From the NCBI GenBank assembly GCA_021396245.1, contig WNYE01000042.1, forward strand, positions 124,001 to 188,000: 64,000 nucleotides of DNA. The letters run 5' to 3'. Origin of the DNA: Sporothrix humicola. Its lineage: Eukaryota > Ascomycota > Sordariomycetes > Ophiostomatales > Ophiostomataceae. The notes beneath the pieces were generated by a model. The model was not told the DNA's origin. It did no database searches and saw nothing but the letters and a program-made list of their open reading frames with translations. Each line of letters starts with the position of its first letter. Within the stretch, counting starts at the first letter, position 1. Position numbers and translations under genes: made by a program. Shown one piece after another: positions 37,701 through 47,450 of this stretch.

Positions 37701-38173
37701 TTTACTCTGCTGCTCTTTCCCCAATTAGTCTTTTTCATCTTTTCCCTCGTTCCTTCCCTTCGTTTCGTGGGGCCGTGTTTCAGGACGACCTTGTTTCATT
37801 TTGTTCTTTCCCCATTTGTTTCCCTCTTCTCGTTTCCTATTTGATCTTCGCCTCTTCCTTTCTTTTTCTCGCCTCTCCAGTTTTTGTTTCGGAAGCTTAA
37901 AAGATCAGCAACGTCACATCTCTGTCTCTTGTCGTGTGCCCTCTCACCACTCAACACATATTCACACACATTTGTCTTTATATTGATCATGATGCCTTCT
38001 TGTCTTTTATAAAGCCATCCATCACCAAGGTCGTGTTTATCGACTACCTTCGATCCTAAGAGAAGTCGAGTACTTGATCTCTTGGTTGTCTCCGTCTCTT
38101 CTTTTTCCTCTTTCTCTTCTTCCTCATTCTCCGCCCTCTTACACACACCCCGTCTCTCCCACCAATCACAGCC
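34703..38173. other. Gene-poor 3.5 kb spacer with C+T-rich leader
   Basis: The left part (34730-35260) is T/C-rich and fits a 3' UTR. The middle (35500-37050) has scattered short frames of no recognisable family. The right part (about 37100-38170) is C+T-rich on the + strand, as expected for the leader of the gene starting at 38174. I find no exon chain, RNA gene or transposon remnant. Confidence 0.5.
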
Positions 38174-40529
38174 ATGCCTCTCAAGAACCTCATCTCGTCG
38201 CCCCTTGAGGCTGGGCAATCGGTTCTCGATGCCCACCGCCTTCCTTCACATCTCGACGGCGCTCTCGAGTACACTGCTCGTCGGCTTGCCCGCAAGGCTC
38301 TGAGCATCGACCTTGTCGTCGTCCGCCGCGAGTACCAGCTACCGTACACCACCGCCTTGTCTCCTACCGACTCCGAGGCTTCGATAACTTCGCGGCCTCT
38401 TCCTCCTCTTCCCACAGTGGCATATTCAACGGCATCTTCTACAGTGCCTTCGCCACCGACATCATCAGGGCCTTTCCGCTTCACATCGGCTATCAAGAGC
38501 CTTGTCCGGTCTAACACGCTCCCCAACCTGGCCCCATCACATTCGGCATCATCTTCGTACTCTTCTTCATATTCTTCCTCATCAGCCGCAGCTTCTCCAA
38601 CGCTTTCATCTGCCTCCATGTCATCCACATCTACCTCTTCCAACACAAACAGAGCTCGGGGCGACGGTGGTCGCACTAGCCGCTGGCCATTCACACCCAT
38701 CCGCACTCTATCATCGGCATCTGCTGCCTCTGCAGCCTCTTCGGTCCCATCAACACCGGCTACACCGGCGACGCCTGCAACTCCTGCCACTCCTGCCACA
38801 CCCGCTACCCCGGCCACGCCAGCCACACACTTTACAACTAGTTCATCAGTCTCGTCCTCATCATCACCATCTTTTGGCATCCGCCTCGTCCATTCCGACG
38901 ATCTCCCCGCGGCCCACAAGAGAGTCCTGTGCCAGACCTTGGAAAAGGCGGCACGCAAGTTCCATCTTGGGTAAGTAAACAACTTCAAAAATACTTACCA
39001 GACCTCGCCTCTAACAGAACAGACCAAACTGGCTTGCCCCATCTGTCGATGCCTCGGCACTTGGCCTGCCCGCCAACCTCGTTCAGCGTTCTCGCGAACA
39101 GAACCAGGTTCTTTTTGCGACAGCAGCAACTGCCACACTGAGCTCTACGCCCAGCCTGGTTCTGCGCTCGCTTGATCACCTTTACACATTCAAGGCTGCC
39201 CTTTGCAGCTATGCCCAGACGGGCAATCACTATCGTCTCGAGGATGCCGTTGACGAGCTGCGCCGCTATATCCTGGCTCAGGCTCACCATGGTGGCCAAC
39301 AACGGCGGCGTCAGCAACTGCTGTCCAAGCGGGAGCTTCTTCGCCAGTACCCGAGCCTTTCGAGCTTTTCCGAGACGCACTTGGCCGACGTCAACCGCAT
39401 GTACCGCCGTGCCTACGGCGGCCCTGAGCTCGAGTGTGGCATTGAGACCGACGGATTGAGCTCCAGCCCGCCTGTCAACTTTAGCATGCCCACTGCTTCC
39501 ACCACTGGTCCTGCCTCGGCCACCAACAAGCTACCACAGCTGGCTCTGGACACAAGCTTCACTGCCTCGCCCACTGCAGTGGACGCTGAAGAAGAGCAGG
39601 CCACACCAACCGCTGCATCGGCCGAAAACACAACTATCCCCGACAACCTTGCATGGACTTCATTCCTCAATATTTCACCTTCAGACTCGCCACTGCTTCT
39701 TCCCCTGCTTGGTGCCGCTGCTGAGCGCCGTAACCGGTTCCGTCGCAAGCAGGAGACTGAAGAAGAAAAGGAAGAGGGAAAGACTGGAGAAGAAGAGTAC
39801 GACAACTTCTCGGACGTCATGTCAGAGACTTCTACTACTGTATCTTCGCTTCCATCTCTGTCCTCGTCTCTGTCATCAGTTCTGTCTGATGAGGAGGACC
39901 TGCCGAGAGTTCAACGCCCCAAGGAACTCAGCATCGTCATTGAGGACGTGGAGTCTCCAGTCATGGGCACAGTCAAGTCGGGCGTTCCCGAATTTTGTGC
40001 CGGCAACGTATCTCCCGTCTCTATTATCCGGCCAGCATCAACACGGCCTTTTGCTACCTCTCCGACCAAGGCTCCGTCATCGCCAAACAAGCTGCTTCCA
40101 GTGTTGACGCTGCAGACGTCATTCGCGAGCAAGCCAGCCAAGACGACAATCTCACCAGTGGACAGCGTTGAAAAGAGCGACAAGGACCACAGGGAAGACG
40201 AGGAAGAGGAGCAGCTTACGGCACGCCCAATTGGCAATATCCGCAAGAACGGAGGTGGCAGCATTTTCTTTGGTGCCGCCAGTATCGGCGAGATGCTCCA
40301 GGCTTCTGAAGACTCGACAGCTCTTCTTTCTCCCCTATCTCCCGAAGAGACTGTTGACCCCTTCCGTCTCCCACGCTTGTCTCGCACATCGATCCTCCTT
40401 TCTCCCGTGGTGGCTGGTGCTCCACTGCCACCTAAGGATTATGACGACATTTCACCGATTACACGAAGCGAATGGGGCTTCCTGATGGGCGACCAGACTG
40501 GCCGCCAGGTGACTGTTACGACATTTTAA
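38174..40529 (+). CDS. Conserved ascomycete protein of unknown function
   Basis: Two exons (38174-38970 and 39023-40529) with a 52-nt intron (donor GTAAGT, acceptor CAG, Gly codon split) give 767 aa. Residues 1-60 (MPLKNLISSPLEAGQSVLDA, then RLARKALSIDLVVVRREYQLP) and the segment spanning the intron (LEKAARKFHLGPNWLAPSVD, REQNQVLFATA, LYTFKAALCSYAQTG, LEDAVDELRRYIL, ADVNRMYRRAYGGPELE) look well folded and match a family I recall from many Pezizomycotina genomes without a known role. Between them lies a Ser-rich disordered region with eight Thr-Pro-Ala units. The C-terminal half is acidic and low-complexity, with short motifs (SIFFGAASIGEM, SPITRSEWGFLMGDQTG) that look constrained. There is no signal peptide or membrane helix. 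It is convergent with the PRCC-family gene. Confidence 0.85.
38753..38824 (+). repeat. Eight tandem Thr-Pro-Ala codon units (9-nt repeat)
   Basis: Inside the first exon of the unknown-function gene, eight in-frame 9-nt units each encode Thr-Pro-Ala. Third positions vary freely (ACA CCG GCT, ACG CCT GCA, ACC CCG GCC and so on) while the peptide stays exact. That points to an old expansion kept at the protein level, or to repeated recoding, and not to a fresh slippage product. Confidence 0.9.
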
Positions 40530-40729
40530 GCATTTAAGATTCATATACCTGTACATAGATAGCCTCTAGCACTTCATTGTACTGGAGGTGCATTTCGATT
40601 CTACATTATACCATATTTTCATGAATGTACATACTTTTAAACCATTAAACCAATGATTGTTTCTATAAATGCAGCGCTGTCTGTACCATGATACATGATG
40701 CTCTACGTTTTGATAACCGAGACCCAAAA

Positions 40730-42049
40730 CTACCTCCATCCATACTTTCCACCCGACTCCCTCTGGGCCTGCCGGTTCTTTATAAACGTCTCCTCGAGCG
40801 CGTCCTGCTGCGAATGCACCTGGTTCACCAGCTGCCGCAGACTGTGCTTGCCGGGTTGGAGTGTCCGCACAGGATTGTGCGACTGTCCGCCGACGCCAGA
40901 CTGCGCTGCGGCCTCTTCGGCCTGCCGCAATTGCTCGTTGTGCCGGTACTCCTGGTCCATGTTGAACGTGGCGGCGATCTGGGCCGACTTGCTCGCTGCA
41001 CCCGTGCGTCCAAACAGTTCGCGACGTTCTTTTGCAGAGAGGTGCATATCATTGGCAAATGCGTCAAGAGAGTTTGACGAGGCGGCAGCTGGGTCCTGGC
41101 TGTAATATGACTCCTGTCCTTCATATTCGTAACCAGCGGGCACTGCTTGGTAGGTAGTGCTGGAGTAGTCGACGGCCGTAGAGGCTTCTTCTTCTTCAAC
41201 CGCCTCTTCGGCTGCCCGTTCTGCTGCCGATGCCTGCTCTGCCTCCTCCTGGTCGTCTGTACCTAGAGAAAACAGAGACACTTTCTTCTTTGGCGGAGGT
41301 GCAGCAGCTTGTGGAGTTGGAGTTGGGGTTGCGCTATTGCTGCTGCCATCTGTTGATGCTGCTCTCACACCTCCTGTCGACTGTTGCACACCTCCACCAA
41401 CGACTGGCTTCTTCTTCTTCCCACCCGGTTTGCGCGATACCGACAAGGGCATAAACATCAACGGATTTCCCACAAGCTTGACGTCTTCCGCCGCCTTTTG
41501 GTCTTTTGGTATCGATGGAGCCTTGGGTGGAGGGAGGATCATTTTGGAAGAAGAGGAAGAGGTTGTCGTCGTCGCTTGTGCGCCATCTTGGCCGGGAAGA
41601 AGGTCATCGCCGTCGGAGTTGTTTCGTCGGCTGAACGCCGCTTCAGAGCTCGTTTTCAGGTTGACAGCCGGTTTTGGTTTGGGTGAGGAGGATAAGGAAG
41701 AAGAAGAAGAGGTTGTAGTTTCTTCCGTCTTTGAAGTTGTCTCTGTATTTGTCGCCGCAGGCCCCGTCTTTTTCGGTGGCGGCAGGAACGATCCAAAACC
41801 GCTGAATCGACTGCCGCCAGCGCCCACTTTGGCGCGCTTTGCCGGTCGGTCACTCTCGTCTTCGTCTTTTGCCGCGTCTGCCGAAGGCAGGTTCACCACG
41901 ATCTTGCCCGAGTTGCCGACAAGCTTCTGGAACGGCTTCTTTCCGGCGGCCGTCGTTGAAGTTGCTGTTGTCGTCGTCTTCGAAGGACCAACAGTCGCTT
42001 CGCCGTCGGAAGACCCCGAACCGTCGGAGTCGTAGTCGACAAGGCCCAT
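40730..42049 (-). CDS. PRCC-family protein (mitotic checkpoint regulator, MAD2B-interacting family)
   Basis: The single-exon frame gives 439 aa starting MGLVDYDSDGSGSSDGEA, an acidic opening typical of the family. The long middle is disordered, with Ser/Thr, Glu and Lys runs and short motifs such as ILPPPKAPSIP and GNPLMFMPLSV. The C-terminal region carries the recognisable PRCC pattern: HLSAKERRELFG, then ATFNMDQEYRHNE, then HSLRQLVNQVHSQQDALEET and NRQAQRESGGKYGW. Human PRCC is a nuclear protein that binds MAD2B and associates with splicing factors; the fungal role is not established. Likely location is the nucleus. It shares a 0.69 kb divergent upstream region with AVO1 and converges on the unknown-function gene 200 bases away. 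Confidence 0.85.
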   Translation of the reverse strand: MGLVDYDSDGSGSSDGEATVGPSKTTTTATSTTAAGKKPFQKLVGNSGKIVVNLPSADAAKDEDESDRPAKRAKVGAGGSRFSGFGSFLPPPKKTGPAATNTETTSKTEETTTSSSSSLSSSPKPKPAVNLKTSSEAAFSRRNNSDGDDLLPGQDGAQATTTTSSSSSKMILPPPKAPSIPKDQKAAEDVKLVGNPLMFMPLSVSRKPGGKKKKPVVGGGVQQSTGGVRAASTDGSSNSATPTPTPQAAAPPPKKKVSLFSLGTDDQEEAEQASAAERAAEEAVEEEEASTAVDYSSTTYQAVPAGYEYEGQESYYSQDPAAASSNSLDAFANDMHLSAKERRELFGRTGAASKSAQIAATFNMDQEYRHNEQLRQAEEAAAQSGVGGQSHNPVRTLQPGKHSLRQLVNQVHSQQDALEETFIKNRQAQRESGGKYGWR

Positions 42050-42736
42050 TTTGGTTGTCGGTGGTGGTATTCTATGTGTAGGTTATCGTGAATTTGGAGT
42101 TGTCGAACCAAAGATCTGAAAATCGTGAATGAATCGCAATCGCGTCAACGCAAGGCTGCGACTGTGGGCCTAAAAGAAAACAGAGGACGTTAAAGCGACA
42201 TTATCGATAGCGGGTGTTCGCCCCCTAAACTTCACTGCGCAATGATTACATCAGCGTGCGCTAACAATTGCTCGCGTGGAAACAGCCCGCGTCCCGCAGG
42301 CCACTAAACCACATCGCACCTTCCACAATCGAGTACCTCGTCCCAAGCAATTGAGCTCCTTCCAAATTCATCATCATCGCATCGCACAACAAACCGACCC
42401 TTTGCGCCCCTATCTTTTCTTGTCGACACTTTTCTTCTTACATGGTGATGGCTGGCCATCTCTGACACTTGACGTATCTCTCAACCTCTCTTTCTTGATT
42501 CGGATATACCTCTATATATACGACCTTTGTGACACGAGGCCGCCTACGTTGCGATTAACTTCTTTTGTTTCTGTTGTTACATCTACATCGAATTTCGTCT
42601 TTTGTTTTGCATATGCCCCTTTATTCTGATTTGACCTACGACATATACAACTATATGCACGATACACGCCCCGCGACGACGGTCTTTTCTTGATTCAATC
42701 GGGAGTGGCTGATAGCCCCTCCCAGCAAACTCCACG
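42050..42736. promoter_or_regulatory. Shared divergent promoter region, PRCC-like gene / AVO1
   Basis: The 687 bases between the two start codons hold both promoters. The AVO1 side (42400-42730) is C+T-rich and includes a TATATATA string near 42514-42521. No operator can be named with confidence. Confidence 0.45.
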
Positions 42737-45708
42737 ATGTCTGTTCTTCAGGTTGAAGAGTAGGTCTAATGTGCCCCGGATCACTTATAGCTCCTGGGCT
42801 CTTATCTAACTCGTGCTTTCAATTCAGCCTCGTATCCTACCAACTCCGCACAGCCTACCTCAACGAAGTCGCCGACGGCGTGGGCGAGCGCCTCATCACC
42901 TTAAACGAAACAATTGTCAACTCGGCCCCGTTCAAAGCAGCAGGATGGCGCGCCAATCCGGGCCTTATCAAGCGCACGCACTCGCCACCAATCCCGACAG
43001 CCGTTGCATCTGAATATTTCCGTGCACCGCGCACACTCGGATTCACGCTCGAAGACGAGCCCGATGAGGCCGGTGTTGTTTTGGATCGAGGCGGAGGTCC
43101 AGGGGACGGTAAAGGCGGAGGGGTCGGAGATCATGGCAGCCGGACTGGTGCTGGAAGCGTCGTTAGTGGCGGCGGTGCAGATACATTGGGCCCTTCAGCG
43201 GCAGCTACAAAGCGCCGGCGGCGGCGTGAACAGCTCGAAGAGGACGAGGACAGCAGCGATCTCAGCGATGAGAGCGACGACGACGGCAGCGCGGACCAGC
43301 GGGCGGCTCAGCAGATAAAGTTTGCCAAAATGCCCATCCGCCACCGGTCTGGATCGTCTCCGCTGCAGTCGTCCAACTTGCGGAACATGTCGACGGCCAC
43401 TGCCGCTGCTACAGCAGCTGTTTCGGCAGCGGCGGCAGCAGCCGCCGCGTCAAGTTCGGACAGAGTGACAGCCTCGCCTGGAAGAGGAGCTGGCCCCCCG
43501 CGACGAGGCTCACAGTCTGCACTCGAAGTCGTCAAGGAGCACGCCCGTCGTGATACAGTCACTAGCAGTGAGATGTCGTCCGAGAGCGAGTTTGACGCGT
43601 CTGGGTTCCATCAACAGCGCGATCGGGAACGTGAGCAGGCTTCCAGTCGGAGCAGTACCCGGGCCAGAGCGGCTTCGTCTCGTCTGCAAGCATCTAGCGG
43701 CAGCAACACCGCCCTCAACAAGGCACGTAGTGGGAGCCTGGGCGGCAGTTCGGTTGCTGGTACGATTGCGGAAGATGGTACGCCGCTCAACCTCAAACGG
43801 CAGGAAAGTGACTTGCTCGAGGAAGAACGCGAGGACGATTTAGCCAGTGACGACTCGGACAACTCGGACCTGTCCTCGACGTTTGCAGGCAGTCTGGACT
43901 CGACCTCCATCCTGCATTCCGTTGGTGAAAATCCTTTGAACCCGCCTCCACCACCAACCGACAGACCGATTGTCGGTACGCCACCACGCGAGTTTACGCG
44001 CACATCCACTGTCCGAAGATCCCAACACCCGGCGCCACATCTGCCCATTGGTGACCTGCCACCGCCACGGCCCATGAGCACAATTCGGCCCATCAGCATG
44101 GCTCCTCCTCGCAGTCTGTTGACTGCCGCTCTCAAGTCCAAAAAGACGTCGTCGATGCCGTTCGACCGCTTTGCAGCTCTGTCTGGGCAGGGCGAACAGA
44201 ACCCCATCATGGTCCGTATTTATGTGCCCTCGTCCAAGCAGCCATCGCGGCCGTTTGAAGTGGCTATCCGGCGCTCTGTCCATCAGGAGAACAGCAGTGA
44301 TCGCGCCGTCACAGTGGCCGATCTGGTAGGACTGAGTTTGTGGCGGTATATCGAAGAGAAGCGTGAGCCAGCGCTGCCTGCCAACCGCCTCAATATCAAC
44401 TGGTGGACATTGCGAATGGTCGAAGAAGGCGGCGAGGTTGACGACGATTTCCCGCCGCTTGAGCGAACCAAAGCGCTCGTGTCCTTTACGACTGCCAACA
44501 ACAACAAGGGCATGCGCTTCCGCTCAAACTCAAAGGTGTACGACGACTTTGGCCTCGTCGAAGCCTCGGCGACAGAGTTTGCCAACAACCAGGTCGCAAC
44601 ACCCCAGCCGACCGAGGAGGCCACGTCCGACGCCGAGGACAAGGACGCTGCTGGCGGTGCACCTCTGGACGAAGATGGCGAGCGGACACCCCGGAATATG
44701 ACGCCACAGCCCGGAGCCATGTCGGCTGCGGGCATGAGGGCCCAGCAGCAACAACAGAAACAACCCAATTTGGTTCTGCGGGATAAGGCTCTCCGGCCCC
44801 TTGACCAGCCGCGCTTGAACCCGATCTTGACCACCATCTACCGCAGCGACGTCAACCATGCCGACATACCAGCACGTACTACAGCGCCCAACATGGCTCG
44901 CGGCCGCAAGAAGCTGCTGCGCGTGCACATTCACTCGATCGATGCTGCACCGGGCCAAATGGTGACTGTCGATGTCACTACAGACACATATCTCGAAGAG
45001 GTGCTCGATCTCGTCTGCAAGCGCCGTCGTCTCGATAAGGCCAGCCACGTGCTCAAACTTCCCGGCTCGGGTGCGGTTGTTTTGACGGACCGGGCCGTCG
45101 CCTCCATTGGCAACGTCACCGATCTCGATCTCTACCGCAAACGCTTTGCCTCGGAGACTCCAGGCGGTGCAGGCTACTCGCCCAGCAGCGGCGGATCTCC
45201 CAAGCTGTCATTGGATGGCCTTGGTGGGTCTGCAGTCGGCACGGGCTCATCGTCATCTGCTGCTGCGGCTACCTCACGCCGCTTCCGCAAAGCAGCCGGC
45301 ACCACGCCTGGCTCGCATCCTCTCGCTCGCGAAGCTCTGCGTGCCGCCGGCCTCGACCAAGTCAGCGACGCCAACTACAAGAAGTACACTGTGTGGCGTC
45401 GCCAGGGCCTCAAGATTATGGGCTCCAGCGAGCGTGTCCTGACCATTGACGGCGAGTACGTCCACATCTCGCATGCTGCCAGCACGGCCATGGGCGGCGT
45501 CGGCGCCAGCAGCGGCAAGATTACGACAGTGCACTTTAGCAACGTCGTCGGCTGCAAGGTCTCGTTGCGGCACCCGACGCACTTTAAGCTCATTGTCTAC
45601 AAGGCGACGGAGAGCAAGCGCTACGATTTTGAGGCCAAGACTGCCGACGAGGCCACCGAGATTGTCGGTGAGCTCAAAAAGGCCATGTCTCCGTACAGGG
45701 ATATCTGA
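42737..45708 (+). CDS. AVO1: TORC2 subunit Avo1/Sin1
   Basis: Sin1/Avo1 is an essential TORC2 subunit that positions AGC kinases for phosphorylation and helps place the complex at the plasma membrane. A 23-nt first exon (42737-42759, MSVLQVE plus part of the next codon) is joined across a 68-nt intron (donor GTAGGT, branch CTAAC, acceptor CAG) to exon 2 (42828-45708), giving 967 aa. The restored N-terminus MSVLQVEDLVSYQLRTAYL supports the tiny exon. A Ser-rich disordered region runs to about 435. The CRIM domain follows (about 437-590, including PFDRFAAL, IMVRIYVPSS and SKVYDDFGLVEAS), then a Ras-binding-like ubiquitin fold (about 700-780, LLRVHIHSIDAAPG) and a PH domain (about 858-966, YKKYTVWRRQGLKIMGSSER, ending with SPYRDI). 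The domain order is exactly that of the family. Confidence 0.93.
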
Positions 45709-45837
45709 GCTGTATTTTGTCTTGATATTCCTTGATTCCTTGATATTTTGTCTGATTTACGACGTATTTGGTGCATTATACCATTCAGGAGTATATGGGG
45801 ATCTCTGGGAATGTTTATTTAGCGAGTTTTGTTTGAA

Positions 45838-45843
45838 AATAAA
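45838..45843 (+). terminator. Candidate AVO1 polyadenylation signal
   Basis: An AATAAA hexamer lies 130 bases past the AVO1 stop codon in a T/A-rich stretch, within the 275-base gap before the convergent NFKBIL1-like gene. The placement is right for a 3' end signal, but fungal signals are loose, so this is only a candidate. Confidence 0.4.
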
Positions 45844-45983
45844 ATGATTATTTCAAAAAGATTATTCGAAAGAAGTTCTAGTAAAAGAGTAATATCTATT
45901 GCTCAGGGGTATGTTATACACAAAATGCACGCCAAATCAAAATGCTCTAATTGTAAAAATGAAAGGACACATACATGCATGTC

Positions 45984-47450
45984 CTACTTCTTCCCACGAA
46001 GCTCACCCCAGAGGCGGTCGACAACTTGGAAAATTGCAGTGATATCACGCATCACTGTCGCATCCACGCTGCCACCTAGTCTCTGCTGCATCTTGTCCGG
46101 ATGCCATCGAACACGCTCGTCGCGCAGACGAGCAAGGAGGCTCTTTTCTGTCGTCGGCTCCTTCTTTCCTTTGTCGTCATCGTAATCATCGTCGTCTTGT
46201 GGCCCGCCAGTAAAAAATGCCCGGACCTCTTTGACGAAAGCCTCTTCCTGGCCTTTGCTGTCCTTGTCAGAGGTGTTTGTTGGTGCCTCCGGTCTATCCA
46301 CCGGCCATGGAATGCCCTCAGATGTTGGCTTGGCCTCCCACGTCGACCATGCGTTTGTGTAAGTCTGCCACCGGTCCTGCCACCGTTTCCTCTTCCGCCG
46401 TGCCTCACCACGACGAAGACTCCGTTCCACCTCTGCCCAGTGCCTTCTGTCCCGCTCGAAAGCACGCTGTTTGGCACGGATGCGTTCTTTTTCAGCTGCA
46501 GCTGCCGCTGCTTGTTGCCGCTTCTGCTGCTCGCGCGTCTCGCGCCGACCCTCCTCTGACCGTTCCCACATCCGCCGACGCACGTAGTCTGCATATTCCT
46601 CGTCGTTCATGGCGGACAAGCCATCCGGGTCGTTGTCGTTATTCTGTTGCTGGCGTGCCTTGGCCTCTTCGGCGTATTCGTGCACAGGTTGGCCATAGAC
46701 AGCCTCCCAGTACGCAGCACCCTCGTCGTCGGCCATGGCATCAAACAATGACTGCCTGAACGCGGCGTCTGGATCGAGCGGCGGGTCGGCATATGGATCC
46801 TCTCCTTCCTGTTCGCCCTTTTTGTCCTCTCGTCGTGAGCTGGACTTGTGATGTCGTCGCTTTCTATCGTCGTGGCCATCTGCCGACGCGGGAGTTCGCG
46901 AACGAGAGCGTTCTGTTCGTGTGCGGTGTCGCCGGTGGTGATGTCGATGACGTCTGTGATGCCGGCGTCGAGAGCGGTCATGGTCTTCATGATCCTTTAA
47001 GCCGGGGTCTCCATTTGTCGTCTCTTTGGGAGACTGTTTCGGAGTAGCCTCGTCGTCCTCTTCTGCCCGGTCCTCATATGTGCGATCCCTCATATCTCGG
47101 TCAACAATAGGATCGTGGCCCTTGTCGCTGTCTGTCTCGTAGTCCCGGCTTCTATAGCGTGTTCGACGGGCATCATCGTCGTGTTCGTCGGGACCGTCTT
47201 CTTGGTCGACTTTCTTCTCTGGTCGCCTTGTTTTGAACCGTATTTTGCTGCTGCGCGGTCGGAGGCGATCACCATCACTAGCGTCGCCATCTCCAGGGGG
47301 TCTTTCCGACGAGTGTCGCCGTCGCCTTCGTCCAGATCGTTTCTTGTGATCGGAACTGTCCTGGACGTCTGGGCTGCCTGTAAACGGATTGATGGACGCC
47401 AGAATGTGTGCCCGCATCGGCGCCCGGGCCGAATCAACGGGCTCGTCCAT
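45984..47450 (-). CDS. NFKBIL1-like protein with RS/His-rich region
   Basis: The single-exon frame gives 488 aa. The C-terminus (about 441-488) has RLRDERVRWHPDKMQQRLGG followed by ITAIFQVVDRLWGEL, the pattern shared by fungal proteins related to NF-kappa-B inhibitor-like protein 1. It contains a J-domain-like HPD but lacks a full J domain. The N-terminus has a short conserved-looking RSSKIRFKTRR (about 66-76), then acidic and basic low complexity. Residues about 159-187 are extremely His/Arg-rich and end in an RS-type ERSRSRTP, typical of nuclear speckle or splicing proteins. A Trp-rich coiled region (RKRKRWQDRWQTYTNAWSTW) lies in the C-terminal half. Nuclear location is likely. The biochemical role is unknown; a splicing link is inference from the RS region and the animal homologue. 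Confidence 0.78.
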   Translation of the reverse strand: MDEPVDSARAPMRAHILASINPFTGSPDVQDSSDHKKRSGRRRRRHSSERPPGDGDASDGDRLRPRSSKIRFKTRRPEKKVDQEDGPDEHDDDARRTRYRSRDYETDSDKGHDPIVDRDMRDRTYEDRAEEDDEATPKQSPKETTNGDPGLKDHEDHDRSRRRHHRRHRHHHRRHRTRTERSRSRTPASADGHDDRKRRHHKSSSRREDKKGEQEGEDPYADPPLDPDAAFRQSLFDAMADDEGAAYWEAVYGQPVHEYAEEAKARQQQNNDNDPDGLSAMNDEEYADYVRRRMWERSEEGRRETREQQKRQQAAAAAAEKERIRAKQRAFERDRRHWAEVERSLRRGEARRKRKRWQDRWQTYTNAWSTWEAKPTSEGIPWPVDRPEAPTNTSDKDSKGQEEAFVKEVRAFFTGGPQDDDDYDDDKGKKEPTTEKSLLARLRDERVRWHPDKMQQRLGGSVDATVMRDITAIFQVVDRLWGELRGKK

